From contig NZ_JBHLWM010000003.1 in NCBI RefSeq assembly GCF_042432815.1, positions 558,001 through 622,000 on the forward strand: a DNA stretch of 64,000 nucleotides, in the 5' to 3' direction. A program made the translations under genes and the position numbers. The notes beneath the pieces were generated by a model. The model was given only the letters and a program-made list of their open reading frames with translations, did no database searches and had not been told where the DNA came from. Shown in pieces: positions 34,783 through 44,367 of this stretch (its first letter is position 1; each line of letters starts with the position of its first letter). The DNA comes from Rhodopseudomonas telluris (GTDB lineage Bacteria; Pseudomonadota; Alphaproteobacteria; Rhizobiales; Xanthobacteraceae).

Positions 34783-35654
34783 CCGATCTGGCGATGACGG
34801 CGCCGCACCGGCCGCGGCGGGTGCGCAAATTCCTTCGCTGGTTCGTGTCCGACATTCGCGGCGCGATCAGCCTGACCGTTCTGCTGGTGCTGTTCGTGGT
34901 GTCGGTGCTGGCGCCGTGGCTCGCGCCATATGATCCGCTGGCGCAGGACGTCAACGCGTCGCTGGCGCCGATGTCGGCGGAGCATTGGCTCGGCGCCGAC
35001 GATCTCGGCCGCGATACGCTCAGCCGCTTGATCCACGGCGGCACGGCGTCGCTGTATGCAAGCTTCCTGGCGGTGGCGATCGCAGTGCTGATCGGCGTGC
35101 CGGTCGGCGTGCTCGCCGGCTATCTCGGCGGCTGGGTCGACACCGTGATCAGCCGGGTGATCGACAGCTTCCTGTCGTTTCCGGCGATCGTGCTGGCGAT
35201 CGCCGTCACCGGCGCGCTCGGCATCGGACTCACCAACGGCATGATTTCGGTCGGCATCGTGTTCTCGCCGCAGCTCGCGCGGCTGGTCCGCGCCCGGACG
35301 CTGGTGGTGCGGCACGAGCTCTATGTCGACGCGGCGCGCTGCTTTGGCGGTTCGACCACGCGCATCCTGTGGCGGCACGTGCTGCCGAATGCGATCCAGC
35401 CGGTGATCGTGCAGGTGACGCTGCTGCTCGCCGCGGCGCTCTTGGCCGAAGCCAGCCTCAGCTTCCTCGGGCTCGGCATTCAGCCGCCGGATCCGAGCTG
35501 GGGCGCGATGCTGGCGCGCGCCTATCAGAACATGGAGATTGCGCCGGAGCAGATGTATCCGCCGGGTCTGGCGATCCTGTTCACGGCGCTGGCCTACAAC
35601 ACGCTGGGCGAATCGCTGCGCGTCGCGCTCGACCCGACGATGAAGCGCAATTGA
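34779..35654 (+). CDS. Peptide-type ABC permease (DppC-like)
   Basis: The 291-residue protein has an N-terminal cytoplasmic tail, helix 1 (ISLTVLLVLFVVSVLAPWLAPYDP), then HWLGADDLGRDTLSRLIHGG, a DppC hallmark, and the signature YVDAARCFGGSTTRILWRHVLPN. It completes the five-subunit importer. The ligase gene follows after 28 bp. Confidence 0.9.
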   Translation: MTDLAMTAPHRPRRVRKFLRWFVSDIRGAISLTVLLVLFVVSVLAPWLAPYDPLAQDVNASLAPMSAEHWLGADDLGRDTLSRLIHGGTASLYASFLAVAIAVLIGVPVGVLAGYLGGWVDTVISRVIDSFLSFPAIVLAIAVTGALGIGLTNGMISVGIVFSPQLARLVRARTLVVRHELYVDAARCFGGSTTRILWRHVLPNAIQPVIVQVTLLLAAALLAEASLSFLGLGIQPPDPSWGAMLARAYQNMEIAPEQMYPPGLAILFTALAYNTLGESLRVALDPTMKRN

Positions 35655-35682
35655 GACAAGCAAGAACAACAAGGATCACACC

Positions 35683-37395
35683 ATGAGCGCCAGCGCCGCC
35701 GAAGCCGATTATCTCGCAACCCTGCACGACCTTTGGGCCAAGGCCTGGCCGAAGGGCCTGCCGACCGAGCCGCGCTATCCGCACGGCGAGATCGCACTCA
35801 GCGAGTATCTGCGCGCCTGGGCGAAGCGCGCACCGGAGCGGCCGGCCGTGATCTTCTACGGCCACGTCACCACCTATGCGGAGCTCGATCGGCTCAGCGA
35901 CCGGTTCGCCGCGCTGCTGATGCAGAAGGGCGTGCGCAAGGGCGACCGCGTCGCCGTGTTCCTGCCAAACTGTCCGCAATTCCACATCGTGTTCTTCGGC
36001 ATTCTTAAGCTCGGCGCGATCCACGTGCCGGTCAGCCCGCTGTCGCGCGCGTTCGAGCTGTCCTACGAACTCAACGACACCGATGCCGAAGTGATCGTAG
36101 CGCTCGATCAACTCGCCTCGGTGGTCGATCAGGTGCGTGGCGAAACCAAGCTGCGCGAGGTGATCGTCACCAGCTTCGCGGACGTGATCCCGGCCGCACC
36201 GACGATCCCGGTGCCGGACTCGGTCGGCGGGCCGCGTGTCGCGGTCGCCGGCGCGACCGATCTGCTGCCGACCCTGGCGGCCATGCCGACGCCGGAGCCG
36301 CTGCCGCCAGCGTCGCTCGACGATGTCGCGGCACTGAACTACACGGGCGGCACCACCGGCATGCCGAAGGGCTGCGTCCATACCCAGGGCGACATGGTGT
36401 ACACCGCCGCCGCCAATCACGGCATCTCGGTCGTCGCCGACGAGCGCAGCGTGTTCCTGTCGTTCTTTCCCGAGTTCTGGATCGCCGGCGAGAACTTCGG
36501 CCTGATCTTCCCGTTGTTCGCCGGCGCGACGCTGGTGCTGCTGGCGCGCTGGGACGCGCTCGGCGTGCTGTCGGCGATCGATCGCTACAAGGTCGGGGTG
36601 ACCGCGATGCCGGTCGACGGTGCCGTCGAGCTGATGGACCATCCGCGCTTCAAGGAGTTCGACCTGTCGTCGCTGAAGCAGGTCCGCGTGGTCTCCTTCG
36701 TCAAGAAGCTCAACCCCGATTATCGCAAGCGCTGGAAGGATCTCACCGGCACGATCCTGACCGAAGCCTCGTGGGGCATGACCGAGACGCACACGTCGAA
36801 CACCTTCACGGTCGGCTTTCAGAGCGATGACTTCGATCTGAATTCGCAGCCGATCTTCGTCGGCCTGCCGGTGCCGGGCGCCGAATTCAAGATCACCGAT
36901 TTCGAAACCGGCGAGCTGGTGCTGCTTGGCGGCGAGGGCGAGATTCGCGTGCGCACGCCGTCACTGCTGAAGAGCTATTGGAATAAGCCCGAGGCGACCG
37001 CGCAGTCGCTGGTCGACGGCTGGCTGCGTACCGGCGACATCGGCACCATCGATCCGCAGGGCTTCCTGCATTTCCTCGGCCGGCGCAAGGAGATGCTCAA
37101 GGTGAAGGGCATGAGCGTGTTTCCGCCGGAGATCGAAGCGCTGCTCGGCCAGCATCCCAAAGTGCTCGGCTCCGGCGTGGTCGGCCGTGACGATCCGGGC
37201 AAGGGGCAGGTACCGGTTGCGTTTATTCAGCTCAAGCCTGAAGCCGAGGGCAGCATCACGCCGGCCGAGTTGCAGGCCTGGTGTGCCGAGCGGATGGCGG
37301 TCTACAAGGTGCCGGAGATCCGCATCATCGACGCCCTGCCGATGACCGCGACCGGCAAAGTGAAGAAGCAAGAACTCGACGCCAACGCGCGCTGA
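35683..37395 (+). CDS. Acyl-CoA synthetase (AMP-forming ligase)
   Basis: The 570-residue protein is an ANL-family ligase. It has the phosphate loop YTGGTTGMPKG, the adenine-binding SWGMTETH, the hinge GWLRTGDIGTIDPQGFLHFLGRRKEMLKVKG and the C-terminal catalytic Lys in MTATGKVKKQEL. It would turn an imported carboxylic acid into its CoA thioester with ATP. It sits between the importer and the acyl-CoA carboxylase, which sets its place as the entry step of the pathway. The acid is unknown. Confidence 0.9.
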   Translation: MSASAAEADYLATLHDLWAKAWPKGLPTEPRYPHGEIALSEYLRAWAKRAPERPAVIFYGHVTTYAELDRLSDRFAALLMQKGVRKGDRVAVFLPNCPQFHIVFFGILKLGAIHVPVSPLSRAFELSYELNDTDAEVIVALDQLASVVDQVRGETKLREVIVTSFADVIPAAPTIPVPDSVGGPRVAVAGATDLLPTLAAMPTPEPLPPASLDDVAALNYTGGTTGMPKGCVHTQGDMVYTAAANHGISVVADERSVFLSFFPEFWIAGENFGLIFPLFAGATLVLLARWDALGVLSAIDRYKVGVTAMPVDGAVELMDHPRFKEFDLSSLKQVRVVSFVKKLNPDYRKRWKDLTGTILTEASWGMTETHTSNTFTVGFQSDDFDLNSQPIFVGLPVPGAEFKITDFETGELVLLGGEGEIRVRTPSLLKSYWNKPEATAQSLVDGWLRTGDIGTIDPQGFLHFLGRRKEMLKVKGMSVFPPEIEALLGQHPKVLGSGVVGRDDPGKGQVPVAFIQLKPEAEGSITPAELQAWCAERMAVYKVPEIRIIDALPMTATGKVKKQELDANAR

Positions 37396-37438
37396 TCGCG
37401 CGGCGGCGCTGCCGATGATTGGGGATGAGGAAAGTCGC

Positions 37439-40400
37439 ATGTCGTTCCGTAAATTACTGATCGCCAACCGCGGCGAGATCGCGATCCGCATCGCGCGGGC
37501 CGCCGCCGATGCCGGGCTTGCCAGCGTGGCGATCTATCCGTCCGACGATGCGGCCTCGCTGCATCTGCGCATCGCCGACGAAGCGCGCGAGATTCCGGGG
37601 CGCGGCGCAAGGGCTTATCTGGATATCGAGGCGGTGGTCGAAGCCGCAAAGGCGGCGCATTGCGACGCGCTGCACCCCGGTTACGGCTTCCTCAGCGAGA
37701 ACGCGGATATCGCCCGGCGATGCGCGGAGGAAGGTATCCGGTTCATTGGTCCGTCGCCCGAAGCCTTGAGGCTATTCGGTGACAAAGTTGCGGCACGGCA
37801 ACTCGCAAAGAAGTCGGGAGTGCCAATCATTGCCGGCACCCAGGGGCCGTCGACGCTGGACGACATCCAGGCGTTCTTCGCCTCGCTCGGCGATCGTGCG
37901 GCGGTGATGATCAAGGCAATGGCGGGCGGCGGCGGTCGCGGCATGCGCGTGGTCGAGCGCGCCGAGGATCTCGGCGAAGCCTATGCGCGCTGTCAGTCCG
38001 AAGCCAAGGCGGCGTTCGGCAGTGATGGGGTGTATGCCGAGCGGCTGATCCGCAATGCGCGGCACATCGAAGTTCAGATCATCGGCGATCAGCACGGTGC
38101 TATCAGTCATCTGTGGGAGCGCGAGTGCACGATCCAGCGCCGCAACCAGAAGCTGGTCGAGATCGCGCCGAGCCCGTCGCTGAGCGATGAGTTACGGGCG
38201 CGGATCGTCGAGGCGGCGGTGAAGCTGGCGACGGCGGCGAACTACGACAGTCTCGGCACCTTCGAATTCCTGGTCGATGGCGACGGCGGTGACGGCGAGG
38301 GCGCGTTCGCGTTCATCGAGGCCAATCCGCGGCTGCAGGTCGAGCACACCGTTACTGAAGAAGTCCTCTCGGTCGATCTGGTGCGCTCGCAGATCGCGGT
38401 GGCGGGCGGCGCGACGCTTAGTTCGCTCGGGCTCGATCAGGCGAACGTGCCGAAGCCGCGCGGCTTCGCGATTCAGCTGCGCGTCAACATGGAAACGATG
38501 GATGCGAGCGGCGCCACGCATCCGAGCGGCGGCACGCTGAGCGTATTCGAGCCGCCGGCGGGACCGGGCGTGCGCGTCGATACGTTCGGCTATGCGGGCT
38601 ACAGGACCAGCGCGGCGTTCGACTCGCTACTCGCCAAGGTGATCGTGCACGCGCCAGGACAGTGGGCCGACGCCGTCGCCAAGGCGGCGCGGACGCTGCG
38701 CGAATTCCGCATCGCCGGCGTCGAGACGAATAGTGCGTTGCTGCAGGCGATCCTGGCGCATCCGGACTTCAAAGCCAATCGCGTCAGCACCGCGTTCATC
38801 GATCGGACCGTCGCTGACTTGGTCGCCGCCGCAGAGAAGCTCGGTACGCCGCTGGTCGCGCTGCCGGGCGGAGAAGCGCAGCAATCGCACAGCAAGGCGG
38901 CGGCCGAAGCCGCGCCGGAAGGCGCGGTGTCGATCGTCGCGCCGCTGCAGGGCACGGTGGTGGCGATCACCGTCGCGGAAGGCGACGTGGTGCGGCCGCA
39001 TCAGCAACTTGCGGTGCTCGAATCGATGAAGATGGAGCATCTGGTTACGACCGAGCAGGGCGGCCGCATCCGCCGCATCGTCACCGCCGATGGCGTGACG
39101 CTGATGCAGGGCGAAGCGATCCTGTATCTCGAGCCGCTCGACGTCGAGGGCGATCTGGCCGCCGAGGAAACCGAGATGGATCTCGACGCGATCCGTCCCG
39201 ACCTCGCCGAAGTGATGGCGCGGCAGGGCAACACGCTCGACGAGAACCGGCCGGACTCGGTCGGGCGCCGGCGCAAGACCAATCAGCGCACCGCGCGCGA
39301 GAACATCGCGCAGCTCGTGGACGAAGGCTCGTTCATGGAATACGGCAGCCTGGCGATCGCCGGCCAGCGCCGCCGCCGCGCGCTCGACGACCTGATCAAG
39401 AACACGCCGGCCGACGGTCTCGTCGCGGGCGTCGCCACCGTCAACGCCAAGCAGTTCGGCGAGCACGACGCGCGCTGCATGGTGATCTCCTACGACTACA
39501 CGGTTCTGGCCGGCACCCAGGGCCACATGAACCACAAGAAGATCGACCGGATGCTGACGCTGGTCGAGCAATGGAAGATGCCGCTGGTGTTCTACGCCGA
39601 GGGCGGCGGCGGCCGTCCCGGCGACACCGACCGGCTCGGCCTCACCGGGCTCGACGGGCCCTCCTTCGTACAGTTCGCCAGGCTGTCGGGCCTAGTGCCG
39701 GTGATCGGCGTCGTCTCCGGCTATTGCTTTGCCGGCAACGCCGCGATGCTCGGCTGCTGCGACGTGATCATCGCGACGCAAAACGCCTCGATCGGCATGG
39801 GCGGCCCGGCGATGATCGAGGGCGGCGGCCTCGGCGTGTATCACCCGGCCGAAGTCGGCCCAGTATCGTTCCAGTCGCCGAACGGCGTCGTCGACATTCT
39901 GGTCGAGGACGAGGAAGAGGCGACGCGGGTTGCGCAGAAGTATCTGTCGTATTTCCAGGGGCCGGTCGCCGAGTGGCGCGCCGCGGATCAGCGGCTGCTG
40001 CGCCGTGCGATCCCGGAAAACCGGCTGCGCGTCTACGACATCCGCGCCGTCATCGAGCTGATCGCCGACGAGGATTCGGTGCTGGAGCTGCGCCGCGACT
40101 TCGGCATCGGCATCGTCACCGCGTTCATTCGCATCGAGGGCAAGCCGTTCGGGCTGATCGCCAACAATCCAAAACATCTCGGCGGCGCGATCGATGCGCC
40201 GGCCGGCGACAAGGCGGCGCGCTTCCTGCAGCTCTGCGATGCGTTCGACATTCCGATCGTGTCGCTGTGCGATACGCCCGGCTTCATGGTCGGGCCGGAA
40301 GCGGAGAAAACGGCGATCGTCCGCCACGTCGCGCGGATGTTCGTCACCGGCGCCAGCCTCACCGTGCCGCTGTTCGGCATCGTGCTGCGCAAGGGCTACG

Positions 40401-40747
40401 GCCTCGGCGCGCAGTCGATGATCGGCGGCGGCTTCCACGCCTCGTTCTTCACCGCGGCGTGGCCGACCGGCGAGTTCGGCGGCATGGGGCTGGAAGGCTA
40501 TGTCCGCCTCGGCTTCCGCAAGGAGATGGAGGCGATCGCCGATCCGGCCGAGCGCGAGGCGTACTACAAGGCCAAGGTCGCCGAGATGTACGCCAACGGC
40601 AAGGCGACCTCGATCGCCTCGGTGTTCGAGATCGACAACGTGATCGATCCGGCGGAGACGCGGCGCTGGATCATGGCCGGGCTGCGCTCGGTGCCGACCC
40701 CGCCGCAGCGCGAGGGCCGCAAGCGGCCCTGCATCGACGCATGGTAA
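37439..40747 (+). CDS. Single-chain biotin-dependent acyl-CoA carboxylase
   Basis: The 1102-residue protein carries all three activities in one chain. Residues 1 to about 450 are a biotin carboxylase (LLIANRGEIAIRIARAA, HPGYGFLSENADIA, KAMAGGGGRGMRVV). Residues about 500 to 575 are the carrier domain with biotinylated Lys531 in ESMKMEH. Residues about 590 to 1102 are fused beta and alpha carboxyltransferase parts (AEGGGGRPGDTDRLGLTGLDGP, NPKHLGGAIDAPAGDKAARF, GFMVGPEAEKT, GSFGAQSM-like GLGAQSMIGGG). The order matches single-chain long-chain acyl-CoA carboxylases. Start at 37439 chosen over 37415 for its GAGGAAAG ribosome site. Substrate unknown. Confidence 0.9.
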   Translation: MSFRKLLIANRGEIAIRIARAAADAGLASVAIYPSDDAASLHLRIADEAREIPGRGARAYLDIEAVVEAAKAAHCDALHPGYGFLSENADIARRCAEEGIRFIGPSPEALRLFGDKVAARQLAKKSGVPIIAGTQGPSTLDDIQAFFASLGDRAAVMIKAMAGGGGRGMRVVERAEDLGEAYARCQSEAKAAFGSDGVYAERLIRNARHIEVQIIGDQHGAISHLWERECTIQRRNQKLVEIAPSPSLSDELRARIVEAAVKLATAANYDSLGTFEFLVDGDGGDGEGAFAFIEANPRLQVEHTVTEEVLSVDLVRSQIAVAGGATLSSLGLDQANVPKPRGFAIQLRVNMETMDASGATHPSGGTLSVFEPPAGPGVRVDTFGYAGYRTSAAFDSLLAKVIVHAPGQWADAVAKAARTLREFRIAGVETNSALLQAILAHPDFKANRVSTAFIDRTVADLVAAAEKLGTPLVALPGGEAQQSHSKAAAEAAPEGAVSIVAPLQGTVVAITVAEGDVVRPHQQLAVLESMKMEHLVTTEQGGRIRRIVTADGVTLMQGEAILYLEPLDVEGDLAAEETEMDLDAIRPDLAEVMARQGNTLDENRPDSVGRRRKTNQRTARENIAQLVDEGSFMEYGSLAIAGQRRRRALDDLIKNTPADGLVAGVATVNAKQFGEHDARCMVISYDYTVLAGTQGHMNHKKIDRMLTLVEQWKMPLVFYAEGGGGRPGDTDRLGLTGLDGPSFVQFARLSGLVPVIGVVSGYCFAGNAAMLGCCDVIIATQNASIGMGGPAMIEGGGLGVYHPAEVGPVSFQSPNGVVDILVEDEEEATRVAQKYLSYFQGPVAEWRAADQRLLRRAIPENRLRVYDIRAVIELIADEDSVLELRRDFGIGIVTAFIRIEGKPFGLIANNPKHLGGAIDAPAGDKAARFLQLCDAFDIPIVSLCDTPGFMVGPEAEKTAIVRHVARMFVTGASLTVPLFGIVLRKGYGLGAQSMIGGGFHASFFTAAWPTGEFGGMGLEGYVRLGFRKEMEAIADPAEREAYYKAKVAEMYANGKATSIASVFEIDNVIDPAETRRWIMAGLRSVPTPPQREGRKRPCIDAW

Positions 40748-40758
40748 TGGAGCAAACG

Positions 40759-41706
40759 ATGAGCACAGCCGCTTTCGATACGCCGATCGAGGACACCGGC
40801 GCCGCGCTGGTCGGGCCGTGGCGGCAGCCGCGGCAGATGCTGCATGCGCAAGTGTACGATTCCCACGCCTCGATCCACGACGACGCCACCGCACAGAAGC
40901 TCGGCTTCAAGGGCGGCACCATCGAAGGGCCGACGCATTTCAGCCAGTTCGCGCCGCTGTGCGAAAGGCTGTGGGGCAACGAGTGGTTCGAGACCGGCTG
41001 CCTGTCGGCGCATTATCGCAATGCCGCGTTCGAGGGCGAGGAGGTGCAGGCGATCGTCGACAAGCCGGCGAACGATGCGCGTCACACCACGGTGCGCATG
41101 GTCAAGCGCGACGGCACCGAGGTGCTGCGCGGCAGCGCGTCGGTCGGCGCCGACGCGCCGCCCTCGGCGCTCGATCAGCGGCTGACCGAACTGAAGCCGC
41201 TGACCGACGCCGTGATCCTGCGCGACATCACCGTCGGCATGACCACCGCGCCGCAGACCGTGAAGATGGATGCCGACCAGCACATGGGCGAGCTGTATCC
41301 GTTCTCGCTGGCCGACAAGCTCAAGGTGATCACCGAGCCGTCACCCTATTATCACGCGACATCGCCGTGGGGCCGGCCGATCATTCCGATGGAGATGCTG
41401 AGCGTGCTGTTTCAGTATCTCAGCAAGCAGGACGGGCTGCCGGTGCGCGGCCCGGCGGTCGGCCTGTTCGCCGATCAGGAAATCCGGCTGATCGCCGGTC
41501 CGCTGTTCGTCGGCGAAAGCTACCGCATTCAGCGCAAGGTCGTGGCGCTGTCCGGCAGCAAGCGCACCGAGAGCCTGTGGGCGCGTACCGAAGCCTTCGA
41601 CAGCGGCGGCCGGCTGGTCGCCACCATGCTGCTCAATCTGGCCACCCTGAAGGAGTCCTACGCGGCTTACGCGCAGGAATACGCGGCGCTGCAGCGACGC
41701 GCATAG
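40759..41706 (+). CDS. Hotdog-fold (MaoC-like) protein, possible enoyl-CoA hydratase or thioesterase
   Basis: The 315-residue protein looks like a double hotdog protein. The first half has AQVYDSHASIHDDATAQKLGFKGGTIEGPTHFSQFAPLCERLWG and LSAHYRNAAFEGEEVQAIVD, which follows the MaoC pattern; the second half is more diverged (GRPIIPMEMLSVLFQYL, VGLFADQEIRLIAGPLFVGESYRIQRKVV). Hydration of an enoyl-CoA made from the carboxylated acid is one option. Several starts are possible (40741, 40747, 40759); the last follows GGAGC. It is the final gene of the operon. Confidence 0.65.
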   Translation: MSTAAFDTPIEDTGAALVGPWRQPRQMLHAQVYDSHASIHDDATAQKLGFKGGTIEGPTHFSQFAPLCERLWGNEWFETGCLSAHYRNAAFEGEEVQAIVDKPANDARHTTVRMVKRDGTEVLRGSASVGADAPPSALDQRLTELKPLTDAVILRDITVGMTTAPQTVKMDADQHMGELYPFSLADKLKVITEPSPYYHATSPWGRPIIPMEMLSVLFQYLSKQDGLPVRGPAVGLFADQEIRLIAGPLFVGESYRIQRKVVALSGSKRTESLWARTEAFDSGGRLVATMLLNLATLKESYAAYAQEYAALQRRA

Positions 41707-41716
41707 CAGGCCGGGC

Positions 41717-41730
41717 GGCGACGGGTCGCC
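41717..41730. other. Small hairpin between convergent operons
   Basis: Arms GGCGA and TCGCC flank CGGG in the 33-bp gap between two convergent stop codons. It lacks a T tract and is a weak candidate for a shared transcript end. Confidence 0.3.
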
Positions 41731-41739
41731 ACCGCCGCC

Positions 41740-42783
41740 TCAACCGAGCTCCTGCCGCACGACGCGGGCGGCGTCGCACATCGCCTTGAGCTTGCCGAAG
41801 GCGGTGGCGCGCGGCATGTATTTCATGCCGCAATCCGGCGCGGGGACGAGGCGGTCGGCGGCGACGTATTTCAGGCCGTCGCGAATGCGGCGTGCCACGG
41901 TGTCGACGCTCTCCACATCGGGATCGCCGAGGTCGAGCACGCCGAGCATGATGGTCTTGGACGACAGGTCCTTCAGCACGCCGAGATCGAGCTTCGGCTG
42001 CGCCGCCTCGATCGAGATCTGGCTGGCGATGGTGTCGTCGAGCTCGGCGAGAAACGAATAGCCGGCCGGCTTGTTCGAGCCGGGCACCACCGCCGCGTAG
42101 CCGAAGCACAGATGCACCACCGTCGGCACGCGGATGCCCTGCAGCGCGCGGTTGATCGCCTTCACGGCGTAGCGCTTGGCGACCTCCGGATTGTTGCGCA
42201 CCCACGGCTCGTCGAGCTGGATCACGTCGGCGCCGGCGGCCTGCAGCTCCAGCGCCTCGGCGTTGACCGCTTCGGCGAACGCCATCGCCAGTTCCTCGTC
42301 GTCCTTGTAGTACTCGTTCTTCGCCTGCTGGCTCATCGTGAACGGGCCGGGCAGCGTGATCTTGGCAGCGCGGTCGGTGTTGGCGCGCAGGAACTGCATG
42401 TCGTGCAGCTCGATCGGCCGGCTGCGCTTCACCGGCCCGACGACGCGCGGCACCGGCGTCTTGGTGTTGCCGGTGCGGGCGACGATGATCGCCGGGTTGT
42501 CGGCGTCGATGCCGTCAAGCGCCGTGGCGAAGCGGTTGGAGTAGCTCTCGCGGCGGATCTCGCCGTCGGTGACGATGTCGATGCCGGCGCGCTCTATGTC
42601 GCGGATCGCCACGATGCTGGCGTCGTCCTGGGCCTCTTCGAGATGCTCGGCCGGCAGCCGCCACATCTCGTGCAGGCGCGTGCGCGGCACCGTCTTCGAC
42701 AGCATCGCCCGGTCGACCAGCCAGTCCGGCTGCGGATAAGAGCCGACCACGGTGGTCGGCAGCAGGTGAGTCGGCATCGGCAC
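41740..42783 (-). CDS. MetE-like cobalamin-independent methyltransferase family protein
   Basis: The 347-residue protein corresponds to the C-terminal catalytic domain of MetE. All four zinc ligands are in place: His224 and Cys226 (VHLCFGYA), Glu259 (ISIEAAQP) and Cys318 (APDCGMKY). The MetE N-terminal domain is missing, as in short family members that include methyltransferases acting on thiols and epoxyalkane:coenzyme M transferase. A thiol is therefore the likely co-substrate, but the reaction is unknown. It is the last gene of a leftward operon with an importer and two hydrolases. Confidence 0.8.
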   Translation of the reverse strand: MPMPTHLLPTTVVGSYPQPDWLVDRAMLSKTVPRTRLHEMWRLPAEHLEEAQDDASIVAIRDIERAGIDIVTDGEIRRESYSNRFATALDGIDADNPAIIVARTGNTKTPVPRVVGPVKRSRPIELHDMQFLRANTDRAAKITLPGPFTMSQQAKNEYYKDDEELAMAFAEAVNAEALELQAAGADVIQLDEPWVRNNPEVAKRYAVKAINRALQGIRVPTVVHLCFGYAAVVPGSNKPAGYSFLAELDDTIASQISIEAAQPKLDLGVLKDLSSKTIMLGVLDLGDPDVESVDTVARRIRDGLKYVAADRLVPAPDCGMKYMPRATAFGKLKAMCDAARVVRQELG

Positions 42784-42825
42784 GCAGGGATTCCTTCTTG
42801 TTGCTTGTTGGTCTGCTGGTGCGGA

Positions 42826-43695
42826 TCAGGCGGCGCGGCTCGCCGCGGCAGGCTTTTCGTCGATCACCGGATTACGCAGGATGCCGATGTTGGAAATCTC
42901 CACCTCGACGACATCGCCGCCCTTCATCCACAGCGGCGGATTGCGATAGGCGCCGACGCCGCCGGTGGTGCCGGTGACGATGACGTCGCCGGGGACGAGC
43001 GTGGCGAAGGTCGAGCAATAGGCGATCAGCGCCGGCACGTCGAACACCAGGTCGGAGATCGGCGCGCGTTGCACCTCGACGCCGTTCAGCCGGGTGATCA
43101 GTGTCTCCTTGCTGATGTCTTCGATCTCGTCGGTCGTCACCATCCACGGGCCGAAGCCGCCGGTGCCGACGAAGTTCTTGCCCGGCGCGAATTGCGAGGT
43201 GTGGCGTTGCCAGTCGCGGATGCTGCCGTCGTTGTAGCAGGCATAGCCGGCGACGTGGTCCAGCGCCGCCTCGGGCGCGATCCGCCGTCCGGCCTTGCCG
43301 ATCACGATCGCCATCTCGCCTTCGTAGTCGAACCGCTCGGATTCCAATGGCCGGATCATCGGCTGGCCGCTGCCGACCTGGCTGTTGGCGAAGCGGGTGA
43401 AGATCATCGGATGCGGCGGCGTCGGATGGCCGCTCTCGGCGAGGTGGGTGGCGTAGTTGACGCCGATACAGAAGATCTTGTCGGGGTCGGGAATCGTCGG
43501 CAGCAGTTCGACGTCGTTCAGCGCGTAGTCCGGCCGCTCGGTGGCGAGCTTGCGCAGCTCGCCGAGCGCGCCGCCGGCGAGCAGCGCCCGCAGCGTCGGA
43601 AAGGACGTCAGCCGCCTGCCGGCGTCGACGATGCCGGCGTCGGTGACGATGCCGTAGCAGGCGCGGCCTGCGGCCTTGAAGCTCGCGATCTTCAT
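42826..43695 (-). CDS. Fumarylacetoacetate hydrolase (FAA) family protein
   Basis: The 289-residue protein has the FAA core: IFCIGVNYATHLAE, the metal ligands Glu125 and Glu127 (FDYEGEMAIVIGK) and Asp156 (YNDGSIRDWQ), then GKNFVGTGGFGPWMVTTDEI and PGDVIVTGTTGGVG. Members hydrolyse or decarboxylate 2,4-dioxo acids and related compounds, or hydrate 2-oxo-enoic acids. It starts in an ATGA overlap with the upstream deacetylase-like gene, so the two products are made together. Confidence 0.87.
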   Translation of the reverse strand: MKIASFKAAGRACYGIVTDAGIVDAGRRLTSFPTLRALLAGGALGELRKLATERPDYALNDVELLPTIPDPDKIFCIGVNYATHLAESGHPTPPHPMIFTRFANSQVGSGQPMIRPLESERFDYEGEMAIVIGKAGRRIAPEAALDHVAGYACYNDGSIRDWQRHTSQFAPGKNFVGTGGFGPWMVTTDEIEDISKETLITRLNGVEVQRAPISDLVFDVPALIAYCSTFATLVPGDVIVTGTTGGVGAYRNPPLWMKGGDVVEVEISNIGILRNPVIDEKPAAASRAA

Positions 43696-44357
43696 GTCGG
43701 GGCACTTTCTTCGATCGAGGAGACGTAGTCGTGAATCGGCAGGACGACGGCGCCGCTGCGGATCGGCACGCAGTCCGGCGGAAATTCCTGGCGGAAGCGG
43801 GCGCCGTTCGCCGCGGCCGCGTCGAGGAATCGTTCGAGATGCCGCATCGCGCCGGTCGGCAGATCGTGCAGCACCATCAGCGTCCAGGGCTGCGCCCGGC
43901 ACTGCGCCAGCGCGCGCGCGACCCAGCCGTCCGGATCGTCCCAATCGCGCGGGATCGCGTTCCACAGCACGCAGCTGTGCCGATGACGTTCGAGATGGCG
44001 CACCACCGAGGGCTTCAGCAGCCGGTCGTCGAGATTGCCGCCGCCGCCGAACGGCCTGAACCAACGCTGCGGATGCGCCAGCTCGCCGATCGCCGCTTGG
44101 GTCCGGCCGATCTCGGCCTCGGCCGTATCGGCGCCCGGCTGCTCGCCGAGCGGAACGCTGTGCGTGTAGGTGTGGTTGCCGATCCAGTGGCCGGCCTCGT
44201 GGGCACGGACGGCGAGGCCGCGCCGCACCGGATCGGCGAGCTTCTCGCCGATGACGAAGAACGTCGTCTTCAGCTCGCGCTCGGCCAGAATGTCGAGCAC
44301 GCGTTCGGTGACGCCGGGCTCGGGGCCGTTGTCGAAGCTCAGCGTCAGATCGAACAT
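43692..44357 (-). CDS. NodB-like polysaccharide deacetylase family protein with altered motif 1
   Basis: The 221-residue protein has a NodB fold: motif 1 LSFDNGP (residues 6 to 12), motif 2 GNHTYTH, motif 3 region RPFGGGGN and motif 5 VLHD. In motif 1 the usual second Asp, a metal ligand, is Asn10. There is no signal peptide, so it acts in the cytoplasm and not on cell wall. Together with the importer and FAA gene this suggests hydrolysis of a small imported compound, as in NodB-like allantoinases and imide hydrolases. Activity with Asn10 is uncertain. Confidence 0.78.
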   Translation of the reverse strand: MFDLTLSFDNGPEPGVTERVLDILAERELKTTFFVIGEKLADPVRRGLAVRAHEAGHWIGNHTYTHSVPLGEQPGADTAEAEIGRTQAAIGELAHPQRWFRPFGGGGNLDDRLLKPSVVRHLERHRHSCVLWNAIPRDWDDPDGWVARALAQCRAQPWTLMVLHDLPTGAMRHLERFLDAAAANGARFRQEFPPDCVPIRSGAVVLPIHDYVSSIEESAPT

Positions 44358-44367
44358 GCGATGTCCT

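Noticed and set aside
39692..40894. Minus-strand open frame of 400 codons opposite the carboxylase
   Set aside because: The carboxyltransferase motifs are on the plus strand and the opposite frame has no recognisable domain.
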